Source of the DNA: Carallia brachiata
Lineage: Eukaryota; Streptophyta; Magnoliopsida; Malpighiales; Rhizophoraceae
Length of the DNA: 64,000 bases
Assembly: GCA_021464245.1 (NCBI GenBank)
Contig: JADCRB010000028.1
Location: 4,198,796-4,262,795 of the forward strand
Direction of reading: 5' to 3'
Below the pieces are notes generated by a model. That model was given only the letters and a program-made list of their open reading frames with translations. It was not told the origin of the DNA and did not search any database. Positions 52,084 to 63,842 of this stretch are shown here, in pieces (the stretch's first letter is position 1; each line of letters starts with the position of its first letter). Both the position numbers and the translations under genes were made by a program.

Positions 52084-53960
52084 GGCAAGCTCTTTTCCTG
52101 CAAGAGTATAGAAGGCAACAAGTACAACAACAAAAGTATACCCCTTACCCACATGAGTACGAAAGGCGAGACAGCAATACCAACAAAACCAAACTCCTTC
52201 CCGCATGAGTATAAAAGCAGAGACGATAACAACAGAAAAGGTAGACTCCTTGCCTGCAAGGATATGAAAGGCAAAAAGTACAAAAATAAAAGTATACTCG
52301 TTGCCTGCACGAGCATAAAAGGCGAGACAGTAACAGTAGCAAAACAGACACTAGCCCGTACGAGTATGAAAGACGAGACGACGACAACAACAAAAGCAGA
52401 CTCCTTGCCTGCAAGAATATAGAAGGCGAGATGGCAACAACAAAGCATACTCCTTGTCGGACGAGTATAAAAGGGGAGACAGCAACAACAAAGCATGTTC
52501 ATTGCCAGCATGGGTGCAAAAGGCAACACAACAACAACAACAAAAGTAGGACCCACAAGGGTATAAAAGTTGTAAAGTACAACAACACAAGTATAGTCCT
52601 TCCCTGCACGGGTATAAAAGTGAGGCGGTTACAATAGCAAAACAGACTCCTGGCCCGCACATCCATAAAAGGTGAGACTGCAACAACAACAAAAGTAGAC
52701 TCCTTACCCACAAGAATAGGAAAGACGAAAAGTACAACAACAAAAGTAAACTCCTTGTCTACACAAGCATAAAAGGCAAGGCGACAACAACAACAAAGCA
52801 TACTCCTAGCCCGTATGTATAAAAAAGGGGAGACGATAACCACAACAAAAGTAGACTCCTTGCCTACAAGAGCATAAAAAGCAAGACGGTAATAATAGCA
52901 AGGCTGACTCCTAGCCTAAATGAGCATAAAAGGCGAGATGGCAACAACAACAAAAGAATACTCCCTACTTACGCGAATATTAAAGGCGAGACAGTAATAA
53001 TGGCTAAGAAGAATCCTTGCTTGCATGAGTACAAAAGTTGGGATGACAACTACAAAGAACGTATGCTCCTTGCCCGCACAAATATAAAAGGGGAAGCAAC
53101 AATATTAAGGCATACACTTTGCCGATGTGAGTATAAAAGGCGAGACAGCAACAACAACGAACGCAGCCTCCTTGCCTGCAAGAGTATAAAAGGTGCATGC
53201 TTCTTGCCCGCACATGTATAAAAGGCTGGATGGCAACAACAATAAAACAAGACTCCTTACCCGCAAAAGTATAAAAGGCAAAAAATAGAACAAGAAAAGT
53301 ATATTCCTGCTAGAACAAGTATACAAGTTGAGACGACAACAACAACAAATGCAATCTCCTTCCCTGCAAAAGTATAAAGAGTGAGACAGCAGCAAAAAAG
53401 GTGAGATGGCAACAATGAGAAAACCAGAGTCCCTGCTCGTGCGACTACAAAGGGTGAGACGACAATAACAACAAAAGCATGCTCCCTACCCGTACAAGTA
53501 TAAAACACGAGACAGCAATATCAAAGTACACTCCTTGCCTGCAGGAGTATAAAAGGCGAGGCGGTAACAATAAAGCATGCTCCTTTCTCACATGAGTATA
53601 AAAGGAGAGACGACAACAATAACAGAACCAGACTCCTTGCTGGCACAAGTATAAAAGGGAAGATAGCATTGATAGCAACGATAGCAAAAGCAGACTCTTT
53701 ACACGCAACAGTAAAAAGGGCAAGATGGCAACAACAAAGCATGCTGCTTTCCCGCACAATTATGAAAGCCTAGATGACAATAACAATAAAACAAGACTCA
53801 TTGCCTACAAGAGTATAAAAGGTGAAAAGTGCAATAGCAAAAGGATGCTACTTGCTCGCACGAGTATAAAAGGTAGGATGGCAATAACAACAAAACCAGA
53901 CTCCTTACCCATACGAGTATAAAAGGTGAGACAGCAACAACAGTAAAACCAAACTCCTTA
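52084..53960 (+). repeat. Segmental duplication about 1.9 kb, partner of 39178-41285
   Basis: Carries the landmarks listed for 39178-41285 in the same order, with some internal deletions (for example around 53185-53200, where several monomers are missing). Confidence 0.85.
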
Positions 53961-54470
53961 CCCGCAAGAGTATAGAAGGCGAGATTGCAACAACAAAGCA
54001 TACTCCTTACCTGTATAAGTATAAAAGTTGAGTCGGTAACAATGGCAAAACTTGAATCCTTACCTCCATGAGCATAAAAGGCGAGATGGCAACAACAACA
54101 AATGTAGACTCCTTACCTGCAAGAGTATATAAATGGCAAAAAATAAAACAACAAAATTGTACTTCATGCCAGCACAAGTATAAATGGCAAGACGACAACA
54201 GCAGCAAAGTAGACTCTTAACCTGGACAAGTATGAAATGCGAGACGATAGTAACAAAAAAAGTAGACTCTTTGCCTGCAAGAGTAAAAAAGGTGACAAGT
54301 ATAACAGCAAAACCAACCCACTTTCCTGCACGAACATAAAAGGTGAGATGGCAACAATAGTAGAAATAGACTTTTTGGCTGCAAGAGTATAAAAGGCAAA
54401 AAGTACAACAACAAAAGTATACTCCTTCCCTGTATAAATAAAAAAGGCGAGACGAGAATAACAGCAAAGC

Positions 54471-56070
54471 AGACTCCTAGCTCGCAAGAGTTAAAAGGCT
54501 AGATGCCAGCAACAACAAAAGTGGACTCTTTGCCCACACAAGTATAAAAGGCGAGATGGCATCAACAAAGCATGCTGATTGCCCGCTCGAGAATAGAAGG
54601 CGACACGGCAACAATAACAAAACCAAACTCCTAGGCCGCGCGAGTATAAAAGGCAACATGGTAGCAACAATAAGAGCATACTCTCTGCTAGCACAAGTAT
54701 AAAAGGAGAGACAACAACAACAAAGCATAATCCTAGCCCGTATGAGTATAAAAGACGAGACTACAAAAATAAGAAAACTAGACACCTTGCCTATGAAATC
54801 ATAAAAGGTGAGACGACCACAACAGTAAAAGTAGACTCTTTGCCCGCAAGAGTACAAACGGTAGAAAGTACAATAACAAAAGTATACACCTTGCCCGCAC
54901 AAGAATAAAAGACCTGACAGTAACAACAACAAAGCAAACTCCCCGCCCACAAGAGTTAAAAGGTTAGACGGCAACAACATCAAAAGCAGATTCTTTTCCT
55001 GCAAGAGTATAAAAGGCGTGACGACAACAACAAGGCACATTGCTTGCGCTCACGAGTGTAAAAGGCGACAAGGCAACAACAACAAAACCAAACTCCTTGC
55101 CCGTACGAGTATGAAAGGTGACACGACAATAACAACAAAAGCATACTCTTGCCTGCACGAGTATAAAAGGCGAGACGGCAACAGTAAAGACCAAACAGCT
55201 AGAACAAGAAAATCAGGCACCTTGCCCACATGAACATAAAAGGTGAGACGACAACAACAGCAAAAGTTGACCGCTTCCCAGCAAGAGTACAAATGACAAA
55301 AAGTACAATAATAAAAGTATACACCTTGCCCACGCGAGACTAAAAGGCCATACAGTAACAATAGCAAGGTAGACTCCTAGCCAGCACGAGTGAAAAAGCT
55401 AGATGACAACAACAACAAAAGTAGATTCGTTGCCTACAAGAGTATAAAAGGGAAAACAGCAACAACAAAGCATGCAACCTGCACGAGTGTAAAAGGTGAC
55501 ACGACAACAACAACAAAACCAGATTCCTTGCCCCCACGAGTATGAAAGGCGAGACGAAAACAACAGTAAAACCAAACTCCTTGCCCGCACAAGTATAAAA
55601 GGCGAGATAGCAACAACAACAAATGCAGACTGCATTTCTGCAAGAGTTTAAAGGCGAAAAGTGCAACAACAGAAGCATACTCCTTACCTACATGAGTATG
55701 AAAGGTGAGAGGGCAACAACAAAGCATACTCCTCGCTCGCATGAGCATAAAAAGTGAGACGGTAACAACAGAGTATGCTCCTTGCCCGTACAAGCATAAA
55801 AGGCGAGCCAGCAACAGCGAGAAAACCAGACTCCTTGCCCACACAGCTATAAAAGGTGAGAGGACAACAACAACAAAACCAAACTCCTTACCCCCGCGAG
55901 TGTCAAAGGCGAGACGACAACAACAACAAAAGTAGACTCCTTGCCTGAAAAAGTGTAATAGGTGAAAAGTACAACAAAAATATACTCCTTGCCCACACGA
56001 GTATAAAAGGAAAGATGGTAACAACAACAAAGCAGACTCCTAGCCCGCACGAGTTAAAAGGCTAGATTGC
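54471..56070 (+). repeat. Segmental duplication, partner of 57611-58880
   Basis: Shared order: GAGTTAAAAGGCTAG, GATGGCATCAACAAAGC, TAAAAGGAGAGAC or TAAAAGAGAGAC, AGAAAACTAGACACC, GTAGAAAGTACAATAA or CAGAAAGTACAATAA, GGCGACAAGGCAAC, then a GCATAAAAAGTGAGAC or GCATAAAAAGCGGGAT monomer. Copy 1 has about 0.3 kb not present in copy 2. Confidence 0.8.
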
Positions 56071-56754
56071 AATAGCAACAAAAGCTGATTCCTTTCCTGT
56101 AAGAGTATAAAAGATGACAAATGCAACAATAAAATTATACTCCTTGCCCGACCAAGGACAAAAGGTCAGACGGCAACACCAACAAAAGCAAACTCCTTTT
56201 CTACAAGAGTATAAAAGACGATACGAGAACAATAAAGAACACTCCTTACTCGTACAAGTATGAAAGGCAAGAGAACAACAACAAAGCATGCTGCTTGCCC
56301 GCACGAATACAAAAGGCAACACATCAACAACAACAAAACCAGACTCCTTACCCGTATGGGTATTAAAAGTGAGACAACGACAACAACAAAAGTCTACTCC
56401 CTATCTACACGAGTATAAAAGGCTAGACGTCAACAACAAAGCATACTCTATAAACAACAAGACGGTAACAACAACAAAACCAGACTCTTTGCCCGCATAA
56501 GTGTAAAAGGTAAGACAGCAACAACATCAAAAGTAGACTCCTTGTACGCAAGAGTGTAAAAATCATAAGTACAACAACAAAATTATACCCCTAGCCCGCA
56601 CAAGTATAAAAGGGAACACACAACAACAACAACAAAACTTGTCTCCTTGTCTGCTGAGTATAAAGGCAAGACAACAACATCTACAAGTGCAGATTCCTTG
56701 TCCGTAAGAGTACAAAAGGCGAAAAGTATGGCAATAAAAATATACTCCTTCCCC

Positions 56755-56980
56755 ACACGAGTAGAAGAGGCAAGACGACAACAACAACAAAACCAAAATC
56801 CCTATCCACACGAGGATAAAAGGTGAGATAACAACAATAGCAAAAGCAAACTCTTTGCCAACAAACGCAAAAAAGGAATCAAGTACAACAACAAAACCAG
56901 CCCACTTGCCCGCATGAGCATTAAAAGTGAGACGGCAACAACAGCAAAAGTAGATTCTTTGCCCTCAAGAGTATAAAAGG
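56755..56980 (+). repeat. Local duplication, partner of 57310-57535
   Basis: CCCTATCCACACGAGGATAA, then AAAACCAGCCCAC or AAAACCAGCACAC, then TTTGCCCTCAAGAG occur in order in both places, with a period of about 555 bp. Confidence 0.82.
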
Positions 56981-57610
56981 TGAAAAGTACAACAACAAAA
57001 GCATACTCCTTGCCCGCACGAATATAAAAGGCAAGACAATAACAACAGCAAAGCAGACTCCTAGCCTATAGGGCACAAAAGGCTAGAAGCCAACAACAAC
57101 AAAGGCAAACCCATACAAGTATAAAAGGCGAGATGGCATCAACAAAGCATGCTACTTGCCCGAACGAGAATAAAAGGTGACACAATAAAACAAAACCAAA
57201 CTCCTCGACCGTACAAGTATAAAAGGTGAGACGATAGCAACAATAAAAGTACACTCCCTACTAGCACGAGTATAAAAGAGAGACAGCAACAGCAAATCAT
57301 AATACTTCCCCGCACAAGTACGAGAGGCAAGACGACAACAACAACAAAACCAAACTCCCTATCCACACGAGGATAAAAGGCGAGACGACAACAACAACAA
57401 AAGTAGAGTCTTTTCCCGCAAGAGTAAAAAAATGATAAGAACAACAGCAAAACCAGCACACTTGCCTGCCCGAGAATTAAAGCCGAGACGGCAACAACAT
57501 CAAAAGTAGACTCTTTGCCCTCAAGAGTATAAAAGGCAAAAAGTACAACAACAAAAGCATACTCCTTGCCAACACGAATATAAAAGGCGAGACGATAACA
57601 ATAGCAAAGC

Positions 57611-58880
57611 AGGCTCCTAGCTTGCACGAGTTAAAAGGCTAGACACCATCAACAACAAAGCCAGACTCCTTGCCTACACGAGTATAATAGGCGAGATGGC
57701 ATCAACAAAGCATGCTGCTTGCCCGCACGACAATAAAAGGTGCACGATAACTAGAACAAAACTAGACTCCTCGACTGTACGAGTATCAAAGGCGAGACGA
57801 TAGCATCAATAAATACACACTCCCTGCCAGCACCAGTATAAAAGAGAGACAGCAGCAACAAAGCATAATCCTTGCCCGCATGAGCATAAAAGATGAGACA
57901 GCAACAACAAGAAAACTAGACACCTTGCCCGCATGATGATAAAAGGTGATACGACAAGAACAACAAAAGTAGACTCTTTACCTACAAGAGTACAAACAAC
58001 AGAAAGTACAATAATAAAAGTATACGCATTGGTTAGGCAAGAATAAAAGGCCAGACAGTGACAACAGCAAAGCAGGCTCCTAGCATGGGCGAGTTAAAAG
58101 GCTAAACAACAACAACAAGAAAGACAGATTCCTTGCTTGCAAGAGTATAAAAGGTAAGGCGACAAAAACAAAGCATACTGCTTGCCCGCACGAGTGTAAA
58201 AGGCGACAAGGCAACAACAACAAAACCAGACTCCTTGCCCATACGAATGTTAAAGGCGAGATGGCAATAACAACAAAAGCATACTCCCTATCTGCACGAG
58301 TATAAAAGGCAAGACAACAACAACAAAGCATACTCCTTGCCCGCATGAGTATGAAAGGCGAGACAGCAATAGCAGCAAAACCATACTCCTTGCCCGCACC
58401 AGTATAAAAAGCAAGACACCAACAACAACCAAAGTAGACTACTTGTTCGCAAGAGTCTAAAGTGAAAAGTACAACATCAAATGTATACTCCTTGCCTGCA
58501 TGAGTATAAAATGTGAAACGACAACAACAACGCATACTCCTTTCTCGTACGAGCATAAAAAGCGGGATTGTAACAATAGAGCATGCTCCTTGCCCGCAGG
58601 GCCATAAAATGCGAGCCAGCAACAACAACGAAACCATACTCCCTGCCCACACAAGTTTAAAAGGTGAGACAATAACAACAACAAAGCTAGACTACTTACC
58701 CGCATGAGTATAAAAGGCGAGACGACGACGACAACAACAAAAGCAGACTCCTTGGCCGCAAGAGTATAAAAGGTAAAAAGTGCCGCAACAAAAGTATACT
58801 CCATGCCTGCATAGTATAAAAGGCGAGCAGGCAACAACAGCAAAGCAAACTCCGAGCCCGCACAAGTTAAAAGGCTAGAC
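57611..58880 (+). repeat. Segmental duplication, partner of 54471-56070
   Basis: Second copy of the segment described at 54471-56070. A shorter, more diverged third copy of its beginning lies at about 57059-57300. Confidence 0.8.
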
Positions 58881-60425
58881 AACAATAATAACAAAAATAG
58901 ACTCCTTTCCTGCAAGAGCATAAACGACGACAAGTACAATAACAAAATATTCCTTGCCTGACAGAGTATAAAAGGTTAGACAGCTACAACACAACAAAGT
59001 AGACTCCTTTTCCAGAAGAGTATAAAAGGCGATACGGCAACAACGAAGTATGTTCCTTGCCTACACGAGTAGAAAAGGCGAGACGGCAACAACAAAGCAT
59101 GTTAGCTGCCCGCACGAGTAAGGCAACACGACAACAACAACAACACCAGACTCCTTACCGTACGTTTGTAAAATGCGAAACGACAACAACAACAACAAAA
59201 GCATACTCCTTGCCTGTGCGAGTATAAAAGGTGTGACGTCAACAACAAAGCCTACACTTTGCCTACATGAGTATAAAAGGTAAGACAGAAACAAGAATAA
59301 AACCAGGCTGTTTGCCTGCACAAGTGTTGAAGGCAAGATAGCAACAACAACAAAAGTAGACTCGTTGTTTGCAAGAGTGTAAAAGGCAAAAAGTACGACA
59401 ACAAAATTATACTGCATGCCTGCACAAGTATAAAAGGGGAGACGACAACAACAAAACCCGACTCCTTGCTTGCACGAGTATAAAAGGAAACATAGCAACA
59501 TCTACAAATTCTGACTCCTCGCCAAGAGTATAAAAAGCAAAAGGTACAGTGACAAAAGTATACTTCTTGCCCACATGAGTATAAAAGGCATAACGACAAC
59601 AACAACAAAACCAAACTCCCTGCCCGCACGAGTACAAAAGGCGAGACGACAACAACAATAAAAGCAGACTCCTTGCCGGCAAGATTATAAAATACGAAAG
59701 GTAAGACAACAAAAAGTATACACCTTGCCCGAGCGAGTGTAAAAGGCAAGATAGCAACAACCGCAAAGCAGAAACCTAAAGCACAGGAGTATAAAAGGTG
59801 AGACAGCAACAACAATAAAGGCAGACTCCTTTCTTGTAAGAGTATAAAAGGCTAGACGACAACAGCAAAGCATACTCCCTGCTCGCACAAGTATAAAAGG
59901 CGACATGGCAACTACAAAGTGTGGTTCTTGCCCATGCGAGAATAAAAGGCAAGACGGTAACAATAACAAGACTAGACTCCTTGCCCATACAAGTGTGAAA
60001 TGAGAGAGAACAACAACAACAAAAGTAGACTCCTTGCCTGCAATAATATAAAAGGTGAAAAGCACAAAAATAAAAGCATACTCCTTACCCGCACAAGTAT
60101 AAATGGCGAGATGGTAACAATAACAAAGCAGACGCCTAGCGCTCACGAGTGTAAAAGACAAGACGACAATAATAGCAAAAGCAGACTCCTTATCCAAAAG
60201 AGTATAAAAGGTGAGCCGACGGCAACAAAGCACACTCCTTGCACACATGAGTATAAAGGACGAGACAGTAACAATAAAGCATGCTACTTGTCTGCACGAG
60301 TATAAAAGGCGAGATGACAACAATCACAAAACTAGACTCCTTGCCCATACGAGTATAAAAGATGAGACGACAACAACAGTAAAAGTATACTCTTTGCTTG
60401 CAAGAATATAAAAGGCAAAAAGTGC

Positions 60426-60441
60426 AAAAAAAAAAAAAAAA
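60426..60441 (+). repeat. A16 homopolymer inside a GGCAAAAAGTGC monomer
   Basis: Sixteen consecutive A bases replace the CAACAACAAAA part of a GGCAAAAAGTACAAC-type monomer. Homopolymer expansion or a sequencing-length error are both possible. Confidence 0.9.
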
Positions 60442-61200
60442 GTATAATCCTTGCCCGGACGAGTATAAAAGCAAGATGGTGACAACAGCAAAGCAGGCTA
60501 CAAGCCCGAATGCATATAAAATGTTATACTGTAACAACAACAAAAGTAGACTCCTTGCCTGTAAGAATATAAAAAGTGAAAATCACAAAAATAAATGTAT
60601 ACTCCTTGCCTGCATGAGTATAGAATGGGAGATGGTAACAATAGCTACGCAGACGCCTATCCCTCACGAGCATAAAAGCCAAAACAGCAACAACAACAAA
60701 GGTAGACTCCTGAACTCGCAAGTGTATAGAAGGCGAGACGACAACAACAAAGCATATTCCTTACTCACTTGAGTATAAACGGCAAAACGGCAGTAACAAA
60801 ACAAACTCCTTGGTCGTACGAGTGTAAAATGCAAGACGGCAACAACAAAGCATGTACTTAGCCAGCAAAAATATAAAAGGTGAGTCAGCAACAACAACAA
60901 AACTAGTCCCCTTGCCCGCATAAGTATAAAAGGTGAGACGCCAACAACAACTGCATACTCCTTGCTCGCACAAGTATACAATGCGAGTGTAAAAGGTGAG
61001 ACGACAACAACAACAAATGCATACTCCTTACATGCACAAGTATAAAAAGGCGAGACGACAACAACAAAGCATACTCCTTGCCCGCAAGAGCATAAAAGGT
61101 GAGGCGGCAACAACAAAGCATGCTCCTTACTTGCACGAGTATAAAAGGTGAGTCGGCATTAGCAAAGCTTAGCCTTTGCCCGCATGAGTATAAAAGGCGA

Positions 61201-61345
61201 GTCGGTAACAACAACAAAACTAGTATCCTTGCCAGCACGAGTATAAAAAGCGATACAGCAACAACAACTAAAGCAGACTTGTTGACCACAATAGTATAAA
61301 AGGTAAAAGTCCAACAACAAAAGCATACTTAATGCCCATGTAAGT
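61201..61345 (+). repeat. Local duplication, partner of 62739-62883
   Basis: GTCGGTAACAACAACAAAAC, then TAGTATCC, then AAGTCCAACAACAAAAGC and CATACTTAATGCC or CATACTCAATGCC occur in the same order in both copies. Confidence 0.82.
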
Positions 61346-61860
61346 ATAAAAGGTGAGACAGGAACAATAGCATAAACTGCACGAGTGTAAAAGGCGGGAC
61401 AGCCACAATAGCAAAATCAGACTCTATGCTCGCAAGAGTAAAAAAGGCGACAAGTACAACAACAAAACCAGACTCTTTGTCTGCACGAGCATAAAATTCG
61501 AGATGGCAACAGCAGCAAAAGTAGACTCCTTGCCTACAAGAGCATAAAAAGCGAAAAGTAAAACAACTAAAGTATCCTTTTTGCCTGCATGATTAGAAAA
61601 GGAGAGACAGTAACCACAACAAAATAGACTCTTAGCCTGCACAAGTGAAAAGGCTAAACGGCACCCAACAAAAGCAGACTCTTTGCCCACATGAGATAAA
61701 AGATGAGATAGCAACAACAAAGCATACTCTTTGCCCGCAGCAGTATAAACGGCATGACGGCAACAACAAAGCATGCTGCTTGCCCACACAAGAATAAAAG
61801 GCAGCACATTAACAACAACAAAACCAAGCTCCCTACTTGTACGATTATAAAAGGCGAGAC

Positions 61861-62012
61861 TACAACAACAATAAAAGCATACTTGCTACCAACATGAGTA
61901 TAAAAGGCGACACGACAATAGTTAAGCATACTCCTTACCCGCAGGAGTATAAAAGGCAAAACTACAACAACAATAAAAGCATACTTGCTGCCAACATGAG
62001 TATAAAAGGCGA
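61861..62012 (+). repeat. Two-monomer duplication, 102 bp period
   Basis: TACAACAACAATAAAAGC followed by ATACTTGCTACCAACATGAG (61861) recurs at 61963 with one difference, spanning one intervening monomer. Confidence 0.85.
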
Positions 62013-63332
62013 GACAGCAACAACAACGAAAGCAGACTCCCTGCCTGCAAGAGTATAAAAAGCAAGAAGTATAACAACAAAAGTACACTCTTTGCCTGCA
62101 CAACTATAAAAGGCAAGATGATAACAACAAAAATCTAAACTTCCTGCTTGCACGGGTATAAAACGCAATATAGCAATAACAACAAAAGTAGACTTTTTGC
62201 CCGTAAGAGTATAAAAGGTGAAAAGTACAACAATAAAAGTGTGCTCTTTGCCCGTACGAGTATAAAAGGTGAGACGGCAACAACAGCAAAGCAAACACCA
62301 AGCCTGCAAGAGTATAAAAGGCAAGATGGCAACAACGACAAAAGCAGACTCCTTGCCTACAAAAGTATAAAAGATGATAGTACAACAACAAAAGTATACT
62401 CCTCACCCGAATGAGTATAAAAGGCGATAGGACAACTACAACAGAAGCAGATTCCTTGCCCATGCTAGTATAAAAGGTGAGATGGCAACAACAACAAAAT
62501 CATACTCCTTGCACACATGAATATAAAAGGGGAGACGACAACAGTGAAGCATACTCCTTGCCTGCAAGAGAATAAATGGTGAGACAGCAACAACAAAGCA
62601 CGCACCTTAGCCGCACAAGTATAAAAGGCAAGACAGTAACAACAACAAAACCAGACTCCTTGCCCGCGCGAGTACAAAAGACGAGACGGTACCAACAACA
62701 AAAGCATACTCCTTACGAGCACGAGTGTAAAAAGCAAGTCGGTAACAACAACAAAACTAGTATCCATGCTCGCACGAGTATAAAAGGCGAGACAGCAGCA
62801 ACAACAAAAGCAGACTCCTTGCCCACAAGATTATAAAAGATAATAAGTCCAACAACAAAAGCATACTCAATGCCTACATGAGTACAAAAGGTGAGACGAC
62901 AACAAAAGCAAAGCAGACTTTAACCCGCACAAGAATAAAAGGCGAGATGGCAACAACAGTAAAAACAGACTCTTTGCCCGCAAGAGTAAAGAAGGCGACA
63001 AGTACAACAAAAAAATCAGACTCCTTACCCGCATAAACAGAAAGTCGAGACAGCAACACCAGCAAAAGTAGACTCTTGCCAGCAAGAGTATAAAAGACAA
63101 AAAGTACAACAACAAAGGTATACTGCTTGCTTGCACAAGTATAAAAGGAAAGATAGTGACTACAATAAAATAGACTCCTAGCCCGCACAAGTTAAAAGCC
63201 TAGATAGCAACAACAACAAACGTAAACTCCTTACCGACAATAGTATTAAAGGCTAGACGGCAGCAACAAAGCATGTTGCTTGCTTCCACGAGAATAAATG
63301 GCAACTTGGCAACAACAACAAAACCAGACTTC

Positions 63333-63431
63333 TCGCCGCTGACGACGTCGCAAGAAGTCCACTAAACGTTATTATTTAGAGGAAGGAGAAGTGGTAACAG
63401 TTTCTACAGGTGAACCTACGAAGGATCATTG
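63333..63431 (+). rRNA. 18S rRNA 3' end, truncated and mutated
   Basis: About 100 bp recognisable as the 3' end of nuclear 18S rRNA, from GACGTCGCAAGAAGTCCACT through TTAGAGGAAGGAGAAG to AGGTGAACCTACG and GGATCATTG. Compared with the plant consensus as I know it, it has transitions and small deletions (GTGGTAACAG where GTCGTAACAAGG is expected). The rest of 18S is missing: satellite runs directly into it after ACCAGACTTCTC. It is a pseudogene fragment and not a working unit. Confidence 0.92.
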
Positions 63432-63680
63432 TCGAAACCTCTACCTAGCAGACACCCACGAACAAGTTAACATCACATAACGCAGGGCGTGCATCGGTCC
63501 ATGGGCACTCGCACGTTGCAGTGTCTGTCGTGATGCCAATAGCTCGTCGGTCATCATCGTGGCACGAACAACAGAACCTCAGCGTAAGTCGTGACATGGA
63601 AAACAAAAATTGAAAGGCAATGCCTCGTCACCCCAGGAACGGAGTGTAGGCGGGGCATTGCACCTCTATAATGAGAACCA
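63432..63680 (+). other. Internal transcribed spacer 1 (ITS1), decayed copy
   Basis: Lies between the 18S end and the 5.8S start and opens with TCGAAACCT, typical of plant ITS1. Length (about 249 bp) is in the usual angiosperm range. A possible relic of the conserved plant ITS1 core (GYGYCAAGGAA) is GTGACATGGAA at 63591-63601. CG content appears reduced by C to T and G to A changes. Confidence 0.85.
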
Positions 63681-63842
63681 AAATGACTCTCGGTAATGGA
63701 TGTCTCAGCTCCCATATCGATGAAGAAGTAAAGAAATGCGATACTTGGTGTGAATTGTAGAATCTCGTGAATCATCAAGTCTTTGAACGAAGTTGTGCTC
63801 GAAGCCTTCTGGCCAGGTGCACGTCTGCCCAGGTGTCACACA
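63681..63842 (+). pseudogene. 5.8S rRNA, mutated copy
   Basis: About 160 bp, full-length or nearly so, from AATGACTCTCGG to AGGTGTCACA. The three conserved plant words are present but altered: CGATGAAGAAGTAAAG (CGTAGC expected), GAATTGTAGAATCT (GCAGAATCC expected), and TTTGAACGAAG (CGCA expected). Most changes are C to T or G to A, with small deletions. A functional 5.8S tolerates few of these, since it pairs with 28S, so this copy is inferred to be dead. Confidence 0.88.

Larger units (their letters stand above)
23368..63332 (+). repeat. Satellite block D, about 40 kb, same 49-53 bp family, plus orientation
   Basis: Same monomer, orientation and subtype set as block A, uninterrupted from the RNase H fragment to the 18S fragment. 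It contains most of the segmental duplications listed separately. I see no gene, tRNA, transposon or unrelated insert of more than a few tens of bases. CG sites in the consensus (GGCGAGACGG, GCCCGCACGAG) are widely replaced by TG or CA. One unresolved base lies at 27845 and one A run at 60426-60441. The close relationship of 14845-19947 to 32205-37272 shows that blocks A and D were one array, or exchanged sequence, before the chromovirus patch separated them. Confidence 0.95.

Noticed and set aside
1285..63332. Possible CRISPR array (regular 50 bp repeats)
   Set aside because: There are no unique spacers, the whole unit repeats and diverges, and the setting is a plant nuclear genome with retrotransposons and rDNA.
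1285..63332. Calling each TATAAAAGG as a promoter
   Set aside because: The motif is part of a satellite monomer, and no downstream gene, initiator or transcript evidence is visible.
1285..63332. Array as rDNA intergenic-spacer subrepeats
   Set aside because: Attractive because rDNA follows, but the join is inside 18S and not at a spacer boundary, and no rDNA promoter or 28S end is seen beside the array.
63554..63778. Minus-strand frame of 74 residues
   Set aside because: It lies across ITS1 and 5.8S rRNA and is not coding.
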